Of a DNA stretch of 21,070 bases, positions 15,233-21,070 are shown in pieces. Under the pieces are notes generated by a model. The model saw nothing but the letters and a program-made list of their open reading frames with translations. It was not told the DNA's origin and searched no databases. The translations under genes and the position numbers were made by a program. This DNA is from an uncultured Acetatifactor sp. Lineage in GTDB: Bacteria > Bacillota > Clostridia > Lachnospirales > Lachnospiraceae. Position 1 is the stretch's first letter. Each line of letters begins with the position of its first letter. The stretch lies in NCBI GenBank assembly GCA_910577185.1, contig CAJTLR010000063.1, positions 1 through 21,070 on the forward strand. The letters run 5' to 3'.

Positions 15233-15315
15233 CAGGCCCGCACAGAAGAATTATGCCGCAAAAGCGGCGTACGGGCCGCACGGCGAGTCGGGAAGCTGAA
15301 CCTTCCCGACTCGAT
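15233..15315 (+). repeat. Dispersed palindromic repeat, copy R2a
   Basis: The same left half as R1: AGGCCCGCACAGA, then TTATGCCGCAAAAGC, then CGGGCCGC and CGGCGAGT. Its second hairpin is a perfect 11-bp stem, GAGTCGGGAAG (15286-15296) with CTTCCCGACTC (15302-15312). It starts 5 bases after the gdhA terminator T run and is followed directly by copy R2b. Confidence 0.85.
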
Positions 15316-15327
15316 TGCACAGCGGCG

Positions 15328-15412
15328 CATAAGAAAAATTGCTGCTGACGCAACATGTGCCCCGCGCGGCGAGTAGAGGAGAAGGGCGTTCTCCTACTTG
15401 ATTTTTCTTATG
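15328..15412 (-). repeat. Dispersed palindromic repeat, copy R2b, with terminal inverted repeats
   Basis: The right half, CCGCGCGGCGAGTAGAG to CTACTTGAT, matches R1 almost base for base. The whole unit is bounded by a perfect 12-bp inverted repeat, CATAAGAAAAAT (15328-15339) and ATTTTTCTTATG (15401-15412). The chemoreceptor stop codon lies inside the right arm. The hairpin just after that stop may end the minus-strand transcript. Confidence 0.8.
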
Positions 15413-16766
15413 TAGACGACTCTCCGATCAGTTCCAGAATTCTTTTCATGTCCGCGATCAGTTCCCGGGAGTAATTCTCTGCCTGATAGTAGATTTGTTC
15501 CGCATCCGAATATTTCCCGTTGTTGATGGCGCTGATGACAGATGCGCCGTACTTGTGGAATCTCTGGTGCTTGGGTCCCAGCCCCTCCCATATGGGGAGT
15601 ATCGAAGGAATATCCGGCGTCATGGCATAGTAGAAATGTCCGAAACCGCATTTGGAGGAATCCAGCTGCAGGGGGATAATGGACCGTGCATCCACCATTT
15701 TGCGCAGATTGCCTATCCAGGCCTGGTGGGACGAGATGGCATTGGTCATGTATTTTGCAAATTCCGGTTTTTCCAGATGGAAAAAAGCGTCTTTGGTCAT
15801 ATCGCCCATCTGCTTGATACTTTGGTCAAGCGTCTTTTCGATATCCACCACCGGTTTTGCGGCCTGGGCCAGGTCATCGCTTATGTTGCGCATAAAATCA
15901 CTGCTGTCCCGAAGCTGGTTCTGCATCTCGGTCATGGAGCTGCTGATTTCCTCGCTGACGGCAGCTATGGAGTTCATGGATTCATTGACCTTGGAGACAT
16001 ATTCCTGGCTTTCGTTATTTAACTCCCACACGTTTTTGATCTTGTCTGTCATGGAGGCAAGGGCATTTATGGTGTTGGAAGAGCTCTGGACGCTTTTCCG
16101 GGAAGCCGTCTTCATGTTTTTCACGAAGGATTCCATATTGGAGGTCAGGTTCTGGGTTTCCTGGGACAGTTCCCGGATCTCATTTGCCACCACGGCAAAT
16201 CCTTTTCCGGCTTCCCCGGCCCTGGCAGCTTCCACGGAAGCATTCAGCGCCAGCAGATTGGTCTGCATGGAGATGGAGCCGATTCCTGCAATGACATTGC
16301 TGATATGATTGATAATGTTTACCAGCTCATCCATGTCGTTCTGCATTTCCCGGGAAGCGGATATTGTCTGTTCGGAGAGTTCTTTGATGTCAGTCAGTTC
16401 CTTCTGACCGGATTCAATCTTCCGGTATACTTCATCTGTGGCACCGGACACCTGGACAATGGTGTTGGTGAGCTCATCATGCTGGCTGTTGGTATTTCCC
16501 ATGGAACCGCCGAAAATGGTTTCGGTGGCATTGCTTATTTTCTGGGAAATGTCAACAATTCGTTCTGTCTGGTGCTGCATCGCCAGATCCAGGGAACTAA
16601 TCTGCATGACGGCATTTATGTTCTTCTCAAATATTTCAGCAAAATTCTTTCTGCCCTGCAGCAACCTCTGATAAATACCGTTCAGTTCCGGCTCCTGGGA
16701 ATAATCGGCGGCTTGTAACTCGGAGATGGCTTTCATCAGCACCGCTTTCTTTTTCTTAATAGCCAT
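15408..16766 (-). CDS. Soluble methyl-accepting chemotaxis protein with C-terminal CZB domain
   Basis: A cytoplasmic chemoreceptor, 452 residues, with no membrane segment. The signalling hairpin tip is IGSISMQTNLLALNASVEAA, continuing through RAGEAGKGFAVVANEIRELS (about residues 163-201). The N-terminal 80 residues form a helical region without a recognisable ligand domain. The last 110 residues form a CZB (chemoreceptor zinc-binding) domain with SHQAWIGNL (H347), SSKCGFGHFYY (C373, H377) and KHQRFHKYG (H400, H404). Known CZB domains sense zinc or oxidants such as HOCl through the Zn-Cys site; that role here is inference. An ATG 15 bases upstream overlaps the ribosome binding site GAGAGG, so MAIKKKKAVL at 16766 is chosen. 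The stop codon falls inside repeat R2b. Confidence 0.95.
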   Translation of the reverse strand: MAIKKKKAVLMKAISELQAADYSQEPELNGIYQRLLQGRKNFAEIFEKNINAVMQISSLDLAMQHQTERIVDISQKISNATETIFGGSMGNTNSQHDELTNTIVQVSGATDEVYRKIESGQKELTDIKELSEQTISASREMQNDMDELVNIINHISNVIAGIGSISMQTNLLALNASVEAARAGEAGKGFAVVANEIRELSQETQNLTSNMESFVKNMKTASRKSVQSSSNTINALASMTDKIKNVWELNNESQEYVSKVNESMNSIAAVSEEISSSMTEMQNQLRDSSDFMRNISDDLAQAAKPVVDIEKTLDQSIKQMGDMTKDAFFHLEKPEFAKYMTNAISSHQAWIGNLRKMVDARSIIPLQLDSSKCGFGHFYYAMTPDIPSILPIWEGLGPKHQRFHKYGASVISAINNGKYSDAEQIYYQAENYSRELIADMKRILELIGESST

Positions 16767-16809
16767 ATATCTACCTCTCATCTTTCTTTAGAATAGACAT
16801 TCTTATTCC

Positions 16810-16837
16810 ATCATACGGAATTTTGGATTTTTTGCAA
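16810..16837 (-). promoter_or_regulatory. Promoter of the chemoreceptor gene
   Basis: On the minus strand, TTGCAA (16837-16832) and TATGAT (16815-16810) are spaced by 16 bases. The leader is about 35 bases. It looks like sigma-A rather than a flagellar sigma-28 promoter. Confidence 0.55.
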
Positions 16838-16886
16838 GTCTTTTCTGAATATTTTTTGCGGATTTATTCAGGATATATTTTCCAGG

Positions 16887-16915
16887 TGGAATTTTTGCGG
16901 GGAAGTTGTTATAAT
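16887..16915 (+). promoter_or_regulatory. Probable promoter of the RNase H gene
   Basis: A perfect TATAAT (16910-16915) with a poor TGGAAT (16887-16892) at 17 bases. It lies back to back with the chemoreceptor promoter. Confidence 0.5.
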
Positions 16916-16980
16916 GGTATAAAAATCAGGTTGCCATGCACGCAAAGACGGCTGCGGGGTATGGCGGGAGGAGCATGTGT

Positions 16981-17742
16981 ATGGCGGCGAAAAAGTATTA
17001 TGCGGTAAAAAAGGGGAAAGACACAGGCATCTTCCATTCCTGGGAGGCCTGCAGGGCGGTTGTGGAAGGATATCCGGGGGCGGAGTACAAGGGTTTTGCA
17101 TCCCTGGATGAGGCCCGGGAGTATCTGGGAGAAACGCAGACCGGACAGGACGAAGGCCGGAAGGAAGAAGGGGCACAGGGACCGGCGGCTCCGGAAGACT
17201 GTCCGGAGGAGGGAACCCTGCTTGCCTATGTGGATGGCAGTTATGATCATTCCCTGAAAAAATATGCCTTTGGCTGTGTTTTTATTCTGCCGGACGGCCG
17301 GATTTTTACACGGTACGGCAACGGGGATAACGAACAGTCCCTGCAGCACCGCAATGTGACCGGGGAGATGCTGGGAGCCATGTACGCGGTGAGGGTGGGC
17401 ATGGTGAGCGGTTTTTCGAATATAGAAATACGGTATGATTATGAGGGAATTGAAAAATGGGTCACGGGAGCATGGCGTTCCAGGACGGAACTGACACAGA
17501 AATATGCCGGTTCCATGCGCCAGTGGGGGAAAAAGATAAATATTTGTTTTACCAAGGTAGCGGCACATTCAAATGTATATTATAATGAACTGGCGGACCA
17601 GACGGCCAAGAAGGGACTCCGGGAAGGAAACGGTGTTCCGAAAATATGCGCTGTGGAGGAGCTGCTGTCAGAATCAAAGACCCCGCTGCAGGCAAGGGGG
17701 TATCAAACTTGCAACGCTGCAGAACAGAAAGTGTCCGAATAA
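16981..17742 (+). CDS. rnhA: Ribonuclease H with N-terminal viroplasmin (hybrid-binding) domain
   Basis: Cuts RNA in RNA-DNA hybrids. Residues 1-50 are a viroplasmin-type domain (KKYYAVKKGKDTGIFHSW, then CRAVVEGYPGAEYKGFASLDEA). After an acidic linker an RNase HI domain begins (about residue 80) with catalytic residues in LLAYVDGSYD (Asp), NVTGEMLGAMYAV (Glu), IRYDYEGIEKW (Asp) and YNELADQTAK (Asp). The same architecture is found in eukaryotic RNase H1 and many Bacillota. The ATG at 16981 is favoured over 16975 because GGAGG (16967-16971) is 9 rather than 3 bases away. The last 35 residues after the catalytic domain are unassigned. Confidence 0.92.
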   Translation: MAAKKYYAVKKGKDTGIFHSWEACRAVVEGYPGAEYKGFASLDEAREYLGETQTGQDEGRKEEGAQGPAAPEDCPEEGTLLAYVDGSYDHSLKKYAFGCVFILPDGRIFTRYGNGDNEQSLQHRNVTGEMLGAMYAVRVGMVSGFSNIEIRYDYEGIEKWVTGAWRSRTELTQKYAGSMRQWGKKINICFTKVAAHSNVYYNELADQTAKKGLREGNGVPKICAVEELLSESKTPLQARGYQTCNAAEQKVSE

Positions 17743-17829
17743 AAATGCCGGTCAGCCAGGGCCGGGAGCGGTAAGCCTGAAAAAACGGATGGGAATTGCT
17801 AACCGGGCAGGATTAGGGAAGAGGGATAA

Positions 17830-17853
17830 GATTGAAAATTAAAATTTTCAATC
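17830..17853. repeat. Perfect 11-bp inverted repeat upstream of rluF
   Basis: GATTGAAAATT (17830-17840) and AATTTTCAATC (17843-17853) are exact reverse complements two bases apart. This could be an operator. It lacks a T run, and its AT-rich stem makes a terminator unlikely. Confidence 0.5.
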
Positions 17854-17872
17854 GCGGGATTTGTGTCTGCGC

Positions 17873-17928
17873 GCTGCAAAGCCATACATGGCTTGCCACA
17901 AACTCGTTATGCGCAAAAGCAGCGCAGA
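17873..17928 (+). repeat. Cruciform-like element, possibly a degenerate member of the dispersed repeat family
   Basis: An outer stem CTGCGC..TGC with GCAGCGCAG encloses AAGCCAT-AC-ATGGCTT, a perfect 7-bp inner hairpin. TTATGCGCAAAAGCAGC follows, differing from the R1 core TTATGCCGCAAAAGCAGC by one missing C. It ends a few bases before the rluF ribosome binding site. Boundaries are approximate. Confidence 0.4.
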
Positions 17929-17941
17929 AATGGTGGAAATT

Positions 17942-18664
17942 ATGGAACAGATGAGAATTAATAAGTTTCTTGCCCACAATGGTGTGTGTTCACGGAGGGA
18001 TGCGGACAGACTGATTGAGCAGGGGGAAGTGCTGGTGAACGGCAGGCAGGCCCATTCCGGGATGCAGGTCTGCGCACAGGATGAGATAGTCGTGTCGGGA
18101 AAAAGAATAAAGACCGATGGAAAAACGGTGGTGCTTGCATTTTATAAGCCTTTCGGGGTAACTTGTACAGAGAGGGACCCTCATGCGGAGACCATTTTGT
18201 CCGACCTGATTCAGTATCCCGTGAGAGTCACCTACGCGGGCCGGCTGGATAAAGACTCGGAAGGACTGCTGCTGCTTTCCAATGACGGGGATCTGATACA
18301 GGCCATGATGAAGGGGGCGAACTGTCACGAGAAAGAGTACCTGGTGAAGGTGGATCAGAAAATTACGGATGATTTTCTGGCAAAAATGTCCCGGGGAGTA
18401 TATCTGGAGGAGCTGGATGTGACCACAAGGCCGTGCAGGGTGGAGAGAACCGGGAAAGACATGTTCCGGATTGTGCTGACCCAGGGACTGAACCGGCAGA
18501 TCAAAAGGATGTGCGGGGCTTTCGGCTGCCGGGTGAAAAGTCTGAAGCGGGTCAGAGTCATGCATGTGGGACTGGGAGACCTGAAGCCGGGAGAATACCG
18601 GGAACTGGGACAGGAGGATATAGACCGCCTTTACCGGGACTGCGGGCTTTTGGCACCAAACTGA
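17942..18664 (+). CDS. rluF: 23S rRNA pseudouridine synthase, RluF type (RsuA family)
   Basis: Converts a uridine of 23S rRNA to pseudouridine; RluF acts at position 2604 in E. coli numbering. The 240-residue product has an S4 RNA-binding domain (RINKFLAHNGVCSRRDADRLIEQG, about residues 4-60) and the catalytic motif YAGRLDKDSEGLLLLSNDGDL with its aspartate. RluF-like segments follow: HEKEYLVKVDQKITDDF and LTQGLNRQIKRMCGAFG. The frame is open 81 bases further upstream through a palindromic element with no family resemblance. The ATG at 17942 has GGTGG 5 bases upstream, and another at 17951 is possible. RluF versus the RluB/RsuA subtype is judged from motif recall. Confidence 0.88.
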   Translation: MEQMRINKFLAHNGVCSRRDADRLIEQGEVLVNGRQAHSGMQVCAQDEIVVSGKRIKTDGKTVVLAFYKPFGVTCTERDPHAETILSDLIQYPVRVTYAGRLDKDSEGLLLLSNDGDLIQAMMKGANCHEKEYLVKVDQKITDDFLAKMSRGVYLEELDVTTRPCRVERTGKDMFRIVLTQGLNRQIKRMCGAFGCRVKSLKRVRVMHVGLGDLKPGEYRELGQEDIDRLYRDCGLLAPN

Positions 18665-18784
18665 GGAGAGCCGGCAAAAAATATCCGGGCAGTGTCCGTG
18701 CAAAGATGTCCGGTGCGGCATGATAGGACAAAGTCGCCTGGGCATTCCGGGGATGATTGTAAATGCCGGACGGGAATGATGATC

Positions 18785-18816
18785 TGAAGAGATTATAAAT
18801 TGAAGAGACTATAAAT
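18785..18816 (+). repeat. Two tandem 16-base repeats upstream of ligA
   Basis: TGAAGAGATTATAAAT (18785-18800) is followed directly by TGAAGAGACTATAAAT (18801-18816), with one difference. Each contains a TATAAA box without a matching -35. The remaining gap between rluF and ligA also has GGCATT/AATGCC arms (18741-18746/18762-18767). Confidence 0.7.
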
Positions 18817-18860
18817 TAAGGAAGGAATCCTGCGGAACGGGAGAAGGAGTTTTGGGAAAG

Positions 18861-20897
18861 ATGCAGTCTGAGAGAGTGGAACGGATCAAATATCTGGTGG
18901 GCATTTTGAATCAGGCCTCCAGGGCGTATTATGCCGAGGACAAGGAAATCATGAGCAACCGGGAATATGACAGCCTGTATGATGAACTGCAGGAGCTGGA
19001 GAAGGAAACAGGCATTGTGCTGGCCAACAGTCCGACGGTGAATGTGGGCTATGAGGCCGTGGAGGAACTGCCGAAAGAGAGGCATGAGACACCCATGCTG
19101 TCCCTGGACAAGACCAAGAGCCGGGAAGACCTCCGGGACTGGCTGCAGGAGCAGAAGGGCGTTTTGAGCTGGAAGCTGGACGGCCTGACCATTGTTCTGA
19201 CATACCGGAACGGAAAGCTGGAAAAAGCGGTTACCAGGGGCAACGGCGAGATCGGGGAGGTCATTACCAACAATGCCAGAACTTTTGTCAATCTGCCCCT
19301 GGGGATTCCTTTCCGGGGAGAGCTGGTGCTGCGGGGGGAGGCGGTGATCAGCTATTCCGACTTTGAGGAGATCAATAAGGGCATAGCGGAGGAGGCGGCA
19401 AAATACAAAAACCCCAGAAATCTCTGCAGCGGTTCCGTCCGCCAGCTGAACAGTGAAATCACTGCCGGAAGAAGGGTCAGGTTTTATGCTTTTACACTGG
19501 TCAGCGCCGGGGAGGAGGAAGGCGTGCGGACGGAATATTTCCGCAATTCCATAGATGAACAGTTCCGTTTCCTGATGGAGCAGGGCTTTGAGACAGTGGA
19601 GCACTATCCGGTCAGCGGGGGGGATATTCTGGACAGAATTGACTTTTTTGAAAAAAAGGTGGAAACAAACGATATTCCCTCCGATGGACTGGTGCTGACC
19701 TATGATGATATCGCGTACGGACAGTCCCTGGGGCGGACTGCGAAATTTCCCAGACATTCCATCGCTTTCAAGTGGGCGGATGAGCTGCGGGAGACAACCC
19801 TGAAGGAAATCGAGTGGAGCGCCAGCCGGACCGGGCTGATCAATCCGGTGGCCATTTTCGAGCCGGTGGAACTGGAGGGCACCACGGTGAGCCGGGCCTC
19901 CGTTCACAATATCAGTATCCTGCGGTCGCTGCAGCTGGGCATTGGGGACCGGATCACCGTGTATAAGGCCAATATGATCATCCCCCAGATCGCGGAGAAT
20001 CTGACGGCAAAGGAAGCGGAGGCAATGGGAAAAAGCCCTGCAGGGGAGGAAGGAGACGCGCATCTGGTGGAAATCCCCGCATGCTGCCCGGTATGCGGCA
20101 GAAAGACGGAAGTGCGTCAGGTAAATGACGTAAAATCGCTTTACTGTACCAATGAGAAATGCGCTGCCAAGCAGGTAAAGGCATTCACTCTGTTTGTGAG
20201 CCGGGACGCCATGAACATTGACGGACTGTCGGAAGCCACCCTGGAGAAATTTATCGATTCCGGTTTTATCCATGAGTTTGCGGATTTATTTCATCTGGAC
20301 AGATATCAGGATAAAATTGTGGAAATGGAAGGGTTCGGAGAAAAATCTTACCGCAATCTTATGGAAAGTATAGACCGGGCCAGGAATACCATTTTGCCCA
20401 GGGTGGTATATGGGCTGGGGATTGCGAATATCGGTGTGGCCAATGCAAAAATGCTGTGCCGCTATTTTGACCATGACCTGAAACGGATGCAGGAGGCAGA
20501 TGTGGAGACCCTGAGCGCCATAGAGGGGGTGGGGGAAGTTATCGCCACTGCGTTTGTGAATTATATGAGGGATGGGGACAATCTGCGAAAGATAGAGAAT
20601 CTGATGGAGGAACTGCGGATCGAGATTCCCCGGATAGATGCGCAGAGCCAGAATCTGGCGGGACTGAGCTTTGTCATAACGGGTTCCCTGAACAAATATG
20701 CCAGCCGCAGCGACCTGAAGGAGGCCATTGAACAGAGAGGCGGGAAGGTGACGGGAAGTGTCACGGGAAAAACCACCTGCCTGATCAACAATGACGTGGC
20801 ATCCACCTCTTCCAAAAATAAAAAGGCGCGGGAACTGGGGATCCCGGTTCTCTCCGAGGAGGATTTTCTGGGACAATACGGGATGGAAATCGAGTAG
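18861..20897 (+). CDS. ligA: NAD+-dependent DNA ligase, divergent clostridial type
   Basis: Seals nicks using NAD+. Domains in order: Ia (AYYAEDKEIMSNREYDSLYDEL), adenylation domain with KLDG (K105), OB fold, four-cysteine zinc finger (C409, C412, C429, C434), helix-hairpin-helix region, and BRCT (about 597-678). At 678 residues it is full length. Several normally invariant positions differ from the E. coli enzyme: SWKLDG instead of ELKLDG, TRGNG instead of TRGDG, GEVIT instead of GEDIT, and DGLVLT where DGVVIK is usual, so the motif IV lysine is Thr280. The motif V lysine in IAFKW (K304) is kept. Start: ATG 18861 has AAGGAG 11 bases upstream; TTG 18852 is an alternative. The stop codon lies inside repeat R3. 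Confidence 0.92.
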   Translation: MQSERVERIKYLVGILNQASRAYYAEDKEIMSNREYDSLYDELQELEKETGIVLANSPTVNVGYEAVEELPKERHETPMLSLDKTKSREDLRDWLQEQKGVLSWKLDGLTIVLTYRNGKLEKAVTRGNGEIGEVITNNARTFVNLPLGIPFRGELVLRGEAVISYSDFEEINKGIAEEAAKYKNPRNLCSGSVRQLNSEITAGRRVRFYAFTLVSAGEEEGVRTEYFRNSIDEQFRFLMEQGFETVEHYPVSGGDILDRIDFFEKKVETNDIPSDGLVLTYDDIAYGQSLGRTAKFPRHSIAFKWADELRETTLKEIEWSASRTGLINPVAIFEPVELEGTTVSRASVHNISILRSLQLGIGDRITVYKANMIIPQIAENLTAKEAEAMGKSPAGEEGDAHLVEIPACCPVCGRKTEVRQVNDVKSLYCTNEKCAAKQVKAFTLFVSRDAMNIDGLSEATLEKFIDSGFIHEFADLFHLDRYQDKIVEMEGFGEKSYRNLMESIDRARNTILPRVVYGLGIANIGVANAKMLCRYFDHDLKRMQEADVETLSAIEGVGEVIATAFVNYMRDGDNLRKIENLMEELRIEIPRIDAQSQNLAGLSFVITGSLNKYASRSDLKEAIEQRGGKVTGSVTGKTTCLINNDVASTSSKNKKARELGIPVLSEEDFLGQYGMEIE

Positions 20898-20947
20898 GGG
20901 AGATTTTATCCCTACTCGCCGCTGCTTGGCCTGTGCACGGGCCTGCA
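20889..20947 (-). repeat. Dispersed palindromic repeat, copy R3 (inverted, shortened), overlapping the ligA stop
   Basis: Read on the minus strand it begins GCAGGCCCG, skips part of the core, and ends GGCGAGTAGGG, then CCCCTACTCGAT, like R1 and R2a. On the plus strand CGAGTAGGG (20891-20899) pairs with CCCTACTCG (20910-20918). The ligA TAG is at 20895-20897, inside the stem. Confidence 0.75.
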
Positions 20948-20950
20948 AAA

Positions 20951-21070
20951 AACAGCGGATACCCCGCCGGGATCCGGAAAAAAAGGGAGCCCGCAGGAAA
21001 TGGCGGAACCGGAAAACAGCGGATATCCTGCCGGGATCCGGAAAAAAGGGATCCGTGGGAAATGGCAGAA
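20951..21070 (+). repeat. Tandem repeat of a 64-base unit, cut by the window edge
   Basis: Unit 1 (20951-21014) begins AACAGCGGATACCCCGCCGG. Unit 2 (21015-21070) begins AACAGCGGATATCCTGCCGG and reaches the window end. They share GCCGGGATCCGGAAAAAA and GGAAATGGC and differ at a few bases and one A. A 64-base period is not a multiple of three, which argues against a coding repeat. Confidence 0.75.

Noticed and set aside
15233..15412. CRISPR-like array from the tandem repeat copies
   Set aside because: Only two units, no constant repeat with variable spacers of regular length and no cas genes; these are hairpin elements.
18816..20273. 485-codon open frame on the minus strand opposite ligA
   Set aside because: Antisense shadow of ligA without a ribosome binding site or family motifs.
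21000..21070. ATG-started open frame running off the window end
   Set aside because: Lies within a 64-base tandem repeat, has poor ribosome binding site spacing and cannot be assessed in 23 codons.

Overview
The window looks like chromosomal DNA of a spore-forming, probably motile member of the Bacillota, most likely a Lachnospiraceae-type gut clostridium. The evidence is the pair of sporulation genes (gpr germination protease and spoIIP), strong GGAGG-type ribosome binding sites throughout, TTGACA/TATAAT-type promoters, an EF-P with the short Firmicute-type lysine loop, a DUF5688 protein, a clostridial GDH and a Lachnospiraceae-style NAD+ ligase. I see no phage, plasmid, CRISPR or transposase genes.

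Layout. 1-84: Gly/Ser/His-rich tail of a cut-off gene, converging on rpsT (minus strand) with a shared bidirectional terminator. 614-3054: gpr and spoIIP, separated by a dispersed palindromic repeat. 3159-4019: an AraC-type regulator with its own promoter. 4192-7520: a five-gene run (DUF1905/C39-like fusion protein, YqeG-like HAD phosphatase, aroE, aroK, aroQ), followed by efp on its own promoter. 8352-9248: DUF5688 protein. 9330-9401: tRNA-Arg(CCG), enclosed in a long inverted repeat. 9641-12891: membrane-anchored double-SH3 protein, small membrane protein and a translationally coupled OpgB/LTA-synthase-like phosphoglycerol transferase, then a strong terminator. 13077-13508: unnamed all-helical protein. 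13585-15227: promoter, early terminator and structured leader, then gdhA and its terminator. 15408-16766 (minus): soluble chemoreceptor with a C-terminal CZB zinc domain. 16981-20897: viroplasmin/RNase H fusion, RluF-type pseudouridine synthase and divergent ligA.

How the genes fit. aroE, aroK and aroQ cover three shikimate-pathway steps (shikimate dehydrogenase, shikimate kinase, 3-dehydroquinase). gpr and spoIIP act in sporulation and germination. The SH3/phosphoglycerol-transferase group points to the cell envelope. The remaining genes are mostly housekeeping.

The most unusual material is a family of GC-rich palindromic repeats. It has four good copies (one tandem pair; one overlapping the stop codons of ligA, one that of the chemoreceptor) and perhaps one degenerate copy. 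Also notable are a spoIIP 5' end that appears to need a -1 shift at an A6 run, a DUF1905/C39-peptidase-like fusion, a LigA with changed catalytic-motif residues, a tRNA gene whose leader and trailer can pair, and a promoter-terminator unit ahead of gdhA that may be a small RNA or attenuator. No single complete, clearly new multi-gene system is evident.
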